A stretch of 64,000 nt of DNA, from the NCBI GenBank assembly GCA_040357565.1, contig JBDODJ010000040.1; one strand, written 5' to 3'. The stretch's first letter is position 1, and each line of letters begins with the position of its first letter. A program made the translations under genes and the position numbers. The stretch is from Cercozoa sp. M6MM (lineage: Eukaryota > Endomyxa: Ascetosporea). The notes under the pieces are model-generated. The model saw only the letters and a list, made by a program, of their open reading frames with translations, did not search any database and was not told where the DNA came from. Positions 12,521 to 25,797 of this stretch are shown piece after piece.

Positions 12521-15500
12521 GGGGGCAGGGTTAGATAGGGATACCAGCGCATCTGCGCGGTCTGCAAGGCGTGTCGCAGTCGTCTCTGCTTGCGCAGCAG
12601 GACTTCGCGACGCTCCTGCAGCAGCGCGCGCAGCAACGGCACGCCACCGAGTCGCTCGGCCAGTCCACTGGCCTCAGGCACGCCGAGGACACTGAGTGCC
12701 TGCACATCCATCTGGTCCAGTGCGGCCTGCGCCTTGTGCATGGCATCACGACCTTGTTGCGCCAGCAGCACCGACTCCGTCAGCGGCGTCAGGTCGCGCA
12801 CTTGTCGCGACAACTGCAGCAGTCCACTCCGGAAGGCATCTGGCCAACAGAGTCGGAGGGGGTAGAGTGTAGGGTAGGTAGGAATAGGGTGGGTAGGGGT
12901 ACCACCGCGACGACGCTTGCGCAGCAGCGCGGCGTGCCGCCAGTCGCGCAGCGGGTCGAACACGAGCGCACGCAGCAGTCGTAGCAGCAGCGAGCGTGTC
13001 GACGAATGGCACAGCACGGTCATTACGTCCTGACACTGCTGCTGAAAGATGCCACCGACACCGCCACTCGGCAGCAGCATTCGTCGCAGCACGCGCGTCA
13101 GTCGGAACGGTACTCGCTCCGGCACAGGCAGGTGCTTGCCCTGGCGGTGATGGGAATGGACATGGAGATAGGCATGGAGATAGGCATGGAGATAGGCATG
13201 GAGATAGGCATGGAGTGTAAGGACAGCATGTACCTTGTCAAACGCAACGGCAAAGTCGATGTGCACAATGTCGCCACTGCGCGCGTCCAGCAGCAGGTTG
13301 CCGCAGTGCCGGTCGCCGATGCCGAGTGCATAGCCAATCATCGAGCCCGACGCCAGCGATCGCGCCGCGCGTCTCTGACGCTCCTGCTGCACCTGCACGC
13401 TGCCACTGCGTGCCACGAACAGGTGCCGTGCCTGTACACACGTACATCAGTAGAGACACAGGGGGGGGGGGGGGGAGGTAGACGGGGATACCGAGTCGCC
13501 AGGCACGAGTGCTTGCATGTCGAGCATGGCACGTCGTTGCACCGTCAGTGGCCATCTGATCGATCATACGGAGAAGTGACCAAGCAACCCACTGATCATT
13601 GATCGCAGACGGGAGTACCTGCGCCTAGGTGGCAGTGTGCGATCGCTCGGTTTCATCACGCCCTCCTGTAGCAGCAGCTGGCGCACGCGGCGTCGCCACT
13701 CGGCCGTCACACTGCCAGTGTCACGTAGTTGTCGCTGCTGCTGCTGCTGCTGTTGTTGTTTCTGCTGTTGCTGTTGCTGTTGTTTCTTGTGCGCAGCGTC
13801 AGTGTCGCCCAGACGTGCCATGACGGTCGACACGACGTCAGTGAGTGGCGTGGCACCTTTCACCCAGCCAATCAGACCGCAGCGCGCTCCTCTGGGAGGT
13901 GGGTAGGTAGGGTAGAGTAAGTAGGGTAGAGTAAGGTAGGGTGGATGGGTAGGGTAGGGCAGGGTAGGGCAGGGCAGGGTAGGGCAGGGCAGGTGGGTGG
14001 GGTAGGATAGGGTGGGTTGGGGTAGAGGATAGGGGTGGAGGGTAGGGGTAGGGCAGGGTAAATAGGTGTGTACAGAGGCAGTGCCGCAAAGGTGCGCATA
14101 AGGCCGCCCATGCGGTGCCGCCCAAGCGTCTCGTTGACGCACGCGAAGCACTGCATCACACGCTGGTCGAGTCGCAGGTCCTGCCGCGTCTTCAGCAAGA
14201 AGAAACGCCGCCTGCCGTCCGTGCAACTACACAACCGGGGGGGGGGGTAAGGGTACGGTCTATGACAGACTGGTCGGTACACGAATCCAAGTCGTTTGGG
14301 TCGCGTCTTGGTCGGCAGCACATGCACCTCGGTACACATGGCCTGGATCTCGACGCCTCTGCGTTGCGCATACGTCGTGTATAGTACAAGAGAACAGAAA
14401 CAGAAGGAAGGCAAGGCAACACACCCATCGGCAGGCAGCGACACTGTCTGTTCCGACAGCAGCGAGTTCAGCGTTGGTGCTACCTGCTGCGCGTTCAGTG
14501 GCTTGCACAACGACAACTTCTTCAGCAGCGGGTGCAGCAGCTTCTGTTCGGGGGGGGGGGGGAGGGGTAACTGGGGGGGGGGGTAAAACACGCGTGTACC
14601 TGACGGCGTGCAGGCCAGACATCGGCAGCGAATGCAGCGACGACGTTTCGCCAGTGGCCCCGCGTGTTATCGGCACCAACAGCTGTCTTGGCATCTTTGT
14701 CTTTGCGTGCGTCCGCGCGGACAGCCGAGCGGAGGGGAGGACTGCGCAGGAAACTGACGACTTGCTGTAGCACGCCGCTCAACTGACCGATCACTTGGCG
14801 GTCGTGCGGGGTCGCACTCTGGCCTGCGGGGGAAGGGGTAAGGGTAAGGGAATAAAGGGAGTAGGATCATGTATGTACCCTCGATGATGTTGTCGATCTC
14901 GGCGCACAGTTTGAACACGGGCGCCATCTCAGCACGGTAGCGTCGCAGCAACTCGCGATGTGTCATGTGCTACAACACAAGGGTGGGAGGGAGGTCATAT
15001 AGACATATCCATAGACAATGTACATAGATAGTAGAGACATGTGACAGGTAGTTACATTGGGAGCAAGGTTCTTCTTGCGCAACGAACTGGCGTACGAGGT
15101 CTCCTGTGCCTCCTCAGTCTGAGTCGTCGACAGTACCTACACAGAGACATATCCCCAGGCATCCCTTAGCCTGTACCCCCTCTCTCCCTTCAGACAGAGG
15201 GAGGGAGGTACCAGGGACTCCTGCAGCAAGGCGAGTCGACGCGGCACCTCGACGTCTAGTCGACGCAGCAGGTCGAGCAAGGTGTCGCGTCGCAGCATGC
15301 TCAGACTGCGCAGTGCCTCCATCACTGCCTCGGCCGACTTCTGTGTGGTACCACACAGACAGAGTTGATGTGTAGGTACTGGGTAGGTGGGTACTGGGTC
15401 GGTAAATACTGGGTAGGTAGGTACTGGGTACCAAGACACGCGAGTGCCGCTGCTGCATGGAGTGATAAAGTCGCTGCAGTGCGGCGTGGCGCCGGTCCGA

Positions 15501-18159
15501 GCCAGAGGTGCCGCCGGAGGTGCTGCTGTCCTCGCTGACAACCTCGGTGACGTCATCATCGCTGTGCAGGTCGGCCAGCAGTGCAAAGCACACGTCACTG
15601 GCCGAGTGACTCGCCACGACCTCGATCACCCGCTGCAGCACGCTGTCCGTGCGTGCTGGTCCACTGCGTCCTACCCACACGGGTGTAGAGTTACATGGTA
15701 GGGCAATGGTATGGGTTGAGGGAAAGAACAGGGGCGGGGACAAGGAGGGGACATGGGGCCGGATAGAAACGGTACCGACACGCGCCAGCAGTTGCGGCAG
15801 CAGCTGCGTCCACGCGGCGTGATCGCAGTGCACCATGTCGAGCAGCATGTCGAGTGTCACGTGCGCGGCATCATCCAACTGGTCGCACGACTGGTCACAT
15901 GATTGATCGCACGACTGGTCACACAGACGGTCCAGCACGACAGAAAAGTCGCCCAGCAGCGACACGGCGAAGGAGGCGTGAGTTAGCGTGTGCACCTCCA
16001 GGGTGCTGTCTTTGGACGGCAGTCCAGTCGGCGTACCAGTCGGCAGGCCAGTCAGCACGCTGTCGTGACTGGCTCGCAGCGAGGCCAGCAGCAGCGCGCG
16101 CAGTTCCGGCATCGTCTGGACTCGCTGCCGCTGCGACTCGATCAGAGTCAGCGCCGCGTCGGCCGTGTCGTCGTTGGTGGACTCACGTGTGCCTGTCTCC
16201 TCGCGGGAAGTCGGTCCAGTGTCCGTGTGGGAGTTGGAGCCACTGGGACAGGAGCCACTCATACAGGCGTCGAAGAGAGCGACGTCGTCAAAGTGTCGGT
16301 CCACGCGATGCTGCATGAAGAGAGCGACGCTGTAGCGAGCCAGTGCACTGGACTCGCCCGTGTCCGCCACCTGCTCGAGTCGAGGCAGCAGCTGCTGTTG
16401 CAGCACGCTCTCGGTCGCCGTGTCGCTCACTGGCAGCACCATCGGCGACACCGTCGCTGACTCGGGCGCAGTGATGGCGCGTGACACCAGCGACGCCGCC
16501 ACGTGCGCCATCAGAGTCGACGGTGCCGGCGACTCCAGCACCACATGCACCGCGTCCCTCAGACCGCTCTCTTCGCACGTGTTCGACAGCAAGGAGTGCG
16601 CCGCCTGCACCACCTTCCAATTGCTGTCTGCCTTTGCTTGCACCTGGAGGGTGGAAGCACAAAGCAGCATCGAGCATCGGACATAGCAGGCACAATACGC
16701 GGGGGGGGGGGCAAGGTACCAAACCAGATGGTGCAAATGGCGCGATCTTCACCAGATCGGCAATGAGATCACCGTCAGTGAGACACGTGTAGTCACAGCG
16801 CAGCACCTGACTCACTAAGAGTCGCTGCAGCGTGCTGCGCATCTCTGGCGGAACCGTAGCGTCCGCGCGGAAACTTGCATCGTCGGCAATGCGACACAGC
16901 GCCTCGACCACTCCGCGAGGAACGGCGGCAGTCGCATCGATCTGACGATGCACGTGTTCGTAGGCATGTGATACTGCCGTTGACACATGCAGTGGCGTCG
17001 CTGTGACCACTCGCTTGAGCGTTTCGCCCGCAGCCTCCGCGCGGATGTCCGCAGACCCGTGCGCGCGGACAATGTCCTGGCCAAGGAGCGCGTCGAAGCG
17101 TCGGAGTGCGGCGAGATCACTGTCATCGGCGTTGTCGTGCGGCGTCGCATCATCAATGTGCTGCATGTCGATCTGCATATTCAGGGTGCGCAGGTGCTGC
17201 CGCATCGCTCGGGACACGTGCTGCTGCCAGGCAGGGGAACAGGCGATGGGCCGACACTCGACGAGTTGGCCTTGCAGCATGTGCGACCTTGCAGAGCACA
17301 CAGCAACGAGGACTTCCACTCGCTCTTGCAGTACGTCGTCTTCTCTATTTGGAGCACGGAGTGATAGGACAAGAGGTAGGGGCAGGAACAACGAGTGGGG
17401 GCAGGGATAAAGGGTATGTAAGAGTGGGGATAGGTTTGTAGGGATAGGTGTAAAAGAGGTAGTGGTAGGTAGGTAAGGGTACTCGGAGGCACGCGGCGCC
17501 ACAGGCGCGAGCTGTGTGGCCAGTGCTTGCCACAGATCGCTCGCGTCGCGTCGATTCGGCAGTGCGCACAGCGTGTCATACGCCAGGCACACGGCCTGCT
17601 CCAGACTGGACACAAGCGATGTCCGCACGGACTCCTGCGACCACTGTGCGACCACCGAGTCGCCGAGTTGCAGCATGAGTTTCCACGCCTGTCCAGGGGA
17701 GACACAAAGTATATCAGAAGCAGCCAAGAAAGTCACAGGTCACATACCTCCTCAGGCACACAGAGCATCGAACTCAATTGCAGCAGCACCAGTCGGTTCT
17801 AAACAGCAAGATGTAACCGCAGAGAGAGAGAGAAAGGAGAATACTGGAGGGGTGGGTGTGAGTTCAGTACCGTGCGGAAGAACTGTTGGCACACAGTGAA
17901 GTTGTTGGCGAAGAAGACACGCGCCTGCGTTGAGACGCCGGTGAACACGTCGCCCGGCGTGTGCAGACGGCCGGCTGCTTGCTGCATGGCCGTGCGCAGA
18001 CACAGTGCCACGCGCAACAACGTTCGGCACGCCATAGCGACGGCACCGCCGCGCTCGTGCTTGGCCAGCAGCGACACGCCGCTGTACAGTGCCTGCTGCA
18101 GCAGCTTGAGCGTCGACTGGGCGTTGCCCTGTGTCGTATACTCTTACTCAGCAAGTCAA

Positions 18160-18210
<51 letters not shown>

Positions 18211-20967
18211 ATGGTACCAACGACGACTGCAGTCGCCGTCGCACCAAGGAACCCGCCACACGGTGTGCCAGCCACCAGGAGCACAGGTCAAAGTCAGTGC
18301 CCAGTCCATCGGCAGGCACGTTCATCAGACCTGTCACCAGAGGCACGGCTGTCGCAGCCTTGCACAGCTCAGAGTCCTGCCACGACTCCTGAGAATGCAG
18401 CAAGGATAACACAGAGGGTGTAACAGGAAGGCAGGAAGTATAACAGGGAAATATATAAAGAGAGCAAGGGGAAGTTAAACCCAGTCGAAACGAGTCATAT
18501 CATTCACGAACACGCCAAGCAACTGGTCGGCGGCGGCATCTTCGATCGCACTGGACAAAGCGTTGCCCTGCTCGAAGGCTGCGTTGACCTGGAGGGCCGA
18601 GTGCCACCTATCCACACATACAATGCCTCTCATCCTGTCTTGGTTCTTGAGGGACATGAGGTATGATACTTCGAGAGCCACTGGTCCTGATCGATTCGAA
18701 GGTCGGAGTGTTCACTCTGCAGCAACACGACCGAGCAGGCGTGGCGCAGGTCGCGAGCAGCACGTCGCACCTCGGTGAGTTCGTCCTGCGAGTACTGCTC
18801 AGTCAGCGGCACGATCCGCGCCAGCTTCTGCTGAGCGTCTGCCGTGTCCAAGAAGAGCACTGCGCACTGTTTGAGCACTTTTAATGCCGTCGCAGGCACC
18901 AGCGGTGTCAGTTCGATCGCGATGTCAGCGAGGCTTTGAACATCTTGCGTCGACCTTCGCCTACATTTAGGTATCATATGATAGACAGGCAGATGTGTGG
19001 TGGTGACTACTTACCGCGTCTGCTGCATGGCAACACTGGCCCACTCGAGCCAGGCCTCCTGGTCCTGGCGGCACATGGGCAGCTGCATGCGAGGCAGCCA
19101 CTCGAGTGCCTTGCGCAGGTGCACCGACATGTCGCCACCTGCCTTGCACAGGGTGCGCAGCAGAGTCACCGCCACGTGAGTTGTTCGGCCGCCACGCAGC
19201 ATCTGTTGGCGAAAGTTGAGGCTAGTTTAGATAAAGAGCGAAGGTAGCCGGAAGCAAGTGTACCTCATGGCGCACGAGTTGGAGTGCCGGGTTGGCCAAT
19301 GTGTCTTCTTGAAAGACACACCACCTTCTCAGCAGGCACGCCGAGACACGCGGGTGGTGAGCCGTGTTCCTGACGATACCAGCACGCAGCAGCGACTCGG
19401 ACATGTCACCCGAGTCCTCCGTGCACAGTACCGTCTCCAGTGCAGGCACGTGTGATACCAAGAAAGCACCACCTGTAGTCAAGTTAACACACACACAGAA
19501 ATACATAGATACATAGATACATAGATACATAGATACATAGATACAAACATCAACAGACAAGCAGACGACATGCAGACAAGAGAACAGAAGGTACCCAGCT
19601 GGTCCTGCTGCGCAGCCCATTCCTCGCCGAGCTGTCGACAGAAAACGCGCACGTGCGCACTGTTGTACTCAGTTCTCAGCACGAGTTCCGGCAGGTTAGC
19701 CCGCTCCAGCAAGGTGCCGTTGGCAGCGGCCTCGCGTGTCTCCTCTACGTCGCTGGCACATGCGATTCGCAGCACGTGCAGGAACAATGGTTGCAAGGCT
19801 TCTGCGACTTCGCCTTCCTCAAGCGGACCGCCAAAGTTCGCAAATATACCTGCACAGAAGGGACAGGTCTCTAAGGGCAACGCAAAGACAAGGACCTGCA
19901 TACCACGGTGTCCCCAGTGACGTAGGATGCGCGCAGCAGCATGCAGAAACGCCAGAGTGTGCGTGTGCCCTTTCACACTGCGTGCAAGCATGCGCGACAA
20001 GAACACCAAGGTCGATTTGGTCGTGTTCTGCAGGTGCACGGGGGAAGGGTCGTATGTACTTGGTATCATCCGTACTATGTATTGAAAGGAAGAGAGAACT
20101 GCACCTTAAGTTCGATACTCGAGTCGCCGAACGCGGCGTCGGTGTTGAGTGCATGCACGCGTGCCATGATGCGTGCGCACAGACAGGCACTCTCGCTGCA
20201 GAGTCGGTGCGACTCGTCCGGCAGCTCAAGTGTCAGCGGCATCGGAGATACCTGCAGCAGCAGCTCCAGCAGCATCAGCTGCTCGCGCGTGTAGCCTCTT
20301 AGCACAAGTCGCGTCGTTCGCGTTCCTAGGCCGAGCAGGTGGCGCAGCACCTCGCTCGTGTAGCCTCCTAAATTTGAACATATCTCTTCAAACGGGCAAG
20401 CACAAAAAATAGACGGCAGTGTGCTACCTTTAGCCTGGTAGTGCAGGGCAACCGACACTGCTAACGCCAGTGACGGCGCGCATGTACGCGCAGGCAGTTG
20501 CAGCAGCATGTGGCACAGCAAGTCGTGCGGACACAACGTCAGCAACACCGACGCTCCACGCAGTGGTACGTGCGACAACGTACTTGGCATACTCTGCGTG
20601 TAATGCACATGCATCGATGGATATATATATATATATATATATATATCGACACGGACAACCAGGCACCTCAATGTAGGTCAGTAGCGGTACTAGCACTTGC
20701 CCGACTTCCTGTACAGGTGCCTCTTTGGCAAGGAACTTCCACCCGCGCGTGGCCACGTGGCACAACGCTTCGTCCTCGTTGTCCTATTGAGACAGCACAG
20801 ACGTCCTGATGACTATGAAGGCAGAGGGGATCGAACCTGTAGCATCAGTGCATTCACTGCCGTCGCAATCGCGTCAAGCAGACGCACACGGCCCTTTCTC
20901 TGTACGGTAACTCGTAACAACAAGCGCGCATGGGAAAGAAATCACTTACAGGAGCCCGCTGTCTCAT
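8879..20967 (-). CDS. SMG1: SMG1-like PI3K-related protein kinase (nonsense-mediated decay)
   Basis: SMG1 phosphorylates UPF1 in nonsense-mediated mRNA decay. Reading from ATG at 20967, dozens of exons encode Leu-rich HEAT/FAT-like helices (20.9-14.9 kb). The kinase domain then shows LPTKTRPKRL (14.29-14.33 kb), DGRRRFFLLKTRQDLRLDQR (about 14.2 kb), a segment like SMG1's WVDGATPL (here WVKGATPLTD, about 13.86 kb), the catalytic GIGDRHCGN (about 13.30 kb), HIDFAVAFDK (13.24 kb) and GKHLPVPERVPFRLT (about 13.1 kb). About 4.1 kb then separates the kinase from the FATC tail (RMFEGWQPWV, stop at 8879). A very long kinase-FATC insertion is diagnostic of SMG1 as opposed to mTOR, ATM or TRRAP. The insertion contains poly-Gln blocks (9.79-10.0, 11.67-11.72 kb), and another Gln block lies near 13.74-13.78 kb. 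Introns contain (TG)n, (AC)n and GGGTAAG-type repeats. The symbol is assigned by motif and architecture; the N-terminal exon set is less certain. Confidence 0.88.
9793..10005 (-). repeat. CAG/CAA-type poly-glutamine tracts in the SMG1 insertion
   Basis: Runs of CTG/TTG on the + strand read as CAG/CAA on the gene strand and encode long Gln stretches mixed with Leu, followed by a Lys/Ser-rich block. They lie between the kinase and FATC. A similar Gln block sits at 11670-11718. Confidence 0.8.
12432..12518. repeat. (TG)n microsatellite in an SMG1 intron
   Basis: About 87 bp of uninterrupted TG followed by a G-run; it reads (CA)n on the gene strand. Splice signals place it in an intron, so apparent (HT)n or (CV)n reading frames here are not protein. 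Confidence 0.95.
13154..13214. repeat. 12-bp minisatellite in the intron splitting the SMG1 activation loop
   Basis: Four to five copies of a unit containing GGAGATAGGCAT. The intron interrupts the kinase between HIDFAVAFDK and GKHLPVPERV. It is open in one minus frame (MPIS repeats), but the SMG1 family sequence is continuous across it, so it is intronic. Confidence 0.8.
18162..18208. repeat. (AC)n microsatellite in an SMG1 intron
   Basis: About 47 bp of AC dinucleotide, between two coding segments of SMG1. Confidence 0.9.
19489..19546. repeat. ACATAGAT-type tandem repeat in an SMG1 intron
   Basis: Tandem ACATAGAT units directly after a short (CA)n, within an intron. Confidence 0.8.
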
Positions 20968-21233
20968 GTTGAGGTTATCATCCGTCGCAGCAGGCAATCG
21001 CTGGCTAAGGTGGCGCGTTAGTGATCGCAAACACCTTCACAGTTGCAGTTAATGCCCTCCCAGGAACAGGCTGTCGCTAATCCAAGCTACGAACGGCTCC
21101 TCGATTTTTTGATTATTATTGTTTTACAAAGCTGACAAAATTCCAGCTCGGCACATATCCGCGACTGAGTGTGCGCAGCGGTGTGCTGGTTTTTATTAAA
21201 ACACACTGTTGTTGTGTTTGGCAGAAAGAAGTG
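20968..21233. promoter_or_regulatory. Divergent spacer, SMG1 / RBR-like gene
   Basis: 266 bp between two start codons facing away from each other, so both promoters must lie here or inside the genes. It has an AT-rich block near 21100-21130. Acceptor-like gcag at 21221-21224 before the RBR ATG allows a 5' UTR intron. Confidence 0.45.
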
Positions 21234-23680
<2,447 letters not shown>

Positions 23681-23780
23681 NNNNNNNNNNNNNNNNNNNN
23701 NNNNNNNNNNNNNNNNNNNNNNNNNNNNNNNNNNNNNNNNNNNNNNNNNNNNNNNNNNNNNNNNNNNNNNNNNNNNNNNN
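23681..23780. other. 100-N assembly gap
   Basis: Exactly 100 Ns, a common placeholder for unknown length. It truncates the RBR-like gene on the left and the protein kinase gene on the right. Confidence 0.95.
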
Positions 23781-24214
23781 GACAAGACATTCGTCGTCAT
23801 TCGGTGCGCGAAATGAGCCTTTCCAACCGATAATGTTCTCATGGGAAGGCAAGGCCCTTAAAGCAGTGGTCTCATTCGTCTCTATGCCCAGGGAAGGAAG
23901 TATTTTCGCTAGGTGATTCATACATCACCTCGTTTGGACACCGTACCAGCGCAGTGCCTCCGTCTTCGAGGCCTTGAAACACGTTTCAACACGTAGAGAG
24001 TTCTGTCAGAAAGGGACCGCACCTTGTAAACACAGCCGTGAGCACCCCTTCCGATTTCTCGAAGCACTTCAAAATCGTTGAGAGACATGCTAGTCATACG
24101 ACGTGATGTCCGACCATTTCGGCGTGATCGACGAACCCGCGTTGAGTCAGATTGAGACTCACCTGTTCTCGCCGGCTGAGGGGTTAGTCGAATAGTGTGC
24201 ACGCACGGCTCCAT
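23781..24214 (-). CDS. Protein kinase N-lobe (NEK-like), C-terminal part lost in the gap
   Basis: A Ser/Thr protein kinase fragment. From MSLNDFEVLREIG (ATG at about 24089; an upstream in-frame ATG is at 24214) it shows the glycine-rich loop GRGAHGCVYKV and the ATP-anchoring Lys in LYVLKRV. A GT-AG intron of about 65 bp then joins in phase to ETNETTALRALPSHENII and GWKGSFRAPNDDECLV, the helix C and strand 4-5 region, which runs into the gap. The catalytic HRD and DFG motifs would lie inside the gap. The LYVLK spelling is typical of NEK kinases, but family assignment from one lobe is tentative. The gene converges on the RBR-like gene. Confidence 0.6.
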
Positions 24215-24536
24215 TCGACCGAAGCTACCACCCTAAACCCACGAGAGAGCGAACTGACAGGACTGTGTAGACTAAGCGGGGTTTTACCACCAGCAGGGTC
24301 TGTCAATGGTCACAAAAAACAAAAAGGAACAGAGAAACTAAGAAAAACGCTGCCAAAAAGCAGAATGATGCTTCTGGGGTAGGGGTAGAAGTGGAGCTTA
24401 GAAAGCAGTATCTTGTGGGGTTTTAGGAGTATCTGCCACCACTTGTGCAGTGCCAGGTCAGTTGGCATTTTCATTCCAGTTGCTCGCTCATTTTGACGCA
24501 GTAGCGAATCGGTACCGTCCCAACAGTGTTTAGGAA
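24215..24536. other. Spacer between the divergent kinase and membrane-protein genes
   Basis: 322 bp. Weakly open frames occur on both strands (24310-24603 minus; 24197-24382 plus). Possible extra 5' exons of the plus gene, such as one reading EYLPPLVQCQ near 24428, cannot be excluded. No repeat or RNA feature seen. Confidence 0.3.
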
Positions 24537-25253
24537 TGACGAAACGGAGGCACTCGTCGCCAAATAGCGTGGCACGAACAGGGTAGCTTCTCGTCCGTTT
24601 CAAGTACTGGTATATTAGTGCTTCCTGGTTTCTTATTTATCTCGCAGACCTAGCACGACATCTTCTTCTGTGTCCTCGGCTCCGCTTCCTTCAACCACAC
24701 ACACCGAGACCGTGTTGCGGAGCCCGAAAAGTCGAAACGAAAATAATGAAAATCCGCCTAGCACGGAGTTGGATGCAGAGAAGATTTTGTCGGACGACAA
24801 GAGTGGCGTCGGAGACTCTAACGTCGTGCTCGTACGGCACGACGATGAGACGGTCGACATCTCGAGCATCCCAAGCGGGGAGGAGAACAATTCTGACATA
24901 GTCGCAAGGGAGATGGCGACCCACGTGAACCTTCGAAATGGTATTTTGACTCTTGCGACATTACACTTAAAACGCACACATGCTTGTTTCAAGCTATATC
25001 ACCTCTCATACTGCACGTAGCAAAGAGAGAGCAACGAGGATTCTTGATGCACGCCGTCTCTACTGCTCCCTTCACTTTTGTGCGCACAGCCATCTTGCTT
25101 CCCTTCATCGTTGCGGTTATTACATTGCTTATTTTTAACGTGCGCTCAGCAGTGATCACCTCTCTGTCTTTTCAGGCCGCTACGTTGAGCGCCGATGAAA
25201 ATGGTCGCGTCAAGTGGCTTTTCGTTCGAGTCTCTGTAGAAAGCGTACACTTT

Positions 25254-25321
<68 letters not shown>

Positions 25322-25325
25322 CATG
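24537..25325 (+). CDS. Small Ser/Glu-rich single-pass membrane protein, unrecognised
   Basis: I do not recognise this gene. Exons join in phase: MTKRRHSSPNSVARTG (from about 24537), then PSTTSSSVSSAPLPS through an acidic region (DDETVDISSIPSGEENNSD) to HVNLRN, then AKREQRGFLMHA leading into a hydrophobic segment, AILLPFIVAVITLLIF (about 25089-25137), then [18 protein letters not shown]. It therefore looks like a soluble acidic N-terminus plus one membrane span. The end is uncertain: reading on gives an (HT)n tail from the CA microsatellite and a stop near 25325, while splicing over the repeat would add an exon to about 25460 that overlaps the opposing dynamin gene. Confidence 0.5.
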
Positions 25326-25690
25326 AGCTAGTATGGGTGGAAAGATAAGGATACTGCGAGTGCAACCGAGCGACAGTGCTTAACGCCGCTCGGCGCGCCT
25401 TCTTGTGCAAGTGAGGCAGTTGCTTCTTCGGGAATGCGTCTGCAAGAGTCCACAAGTTAGCGTAAACAAAGCTCAATAGAAAAAGCAAGCAATTATTTTA
25501 CGATCCATGACGTCGGAAATGGCCTTCTCGACGACAGTACGCGCGTCGTCATGTAGTCGCTCGAGAGCCGGCAGCAGTTTTTCCACGAGTTGGTTCAGCA
25601 TCAACTCCAAGACGGCGTCAGTGCCGAGGCCCACGCGCCCACCACGTTGCATTTTGGAGACCAAATCGCTTATGGCTTTGTACACCGACT

Positions 25691-25739
<49 letters not shown>

Positions 25740-25749
25740 NNNNNNNNNN

Positions 25750-25797
<48 letters not shown>

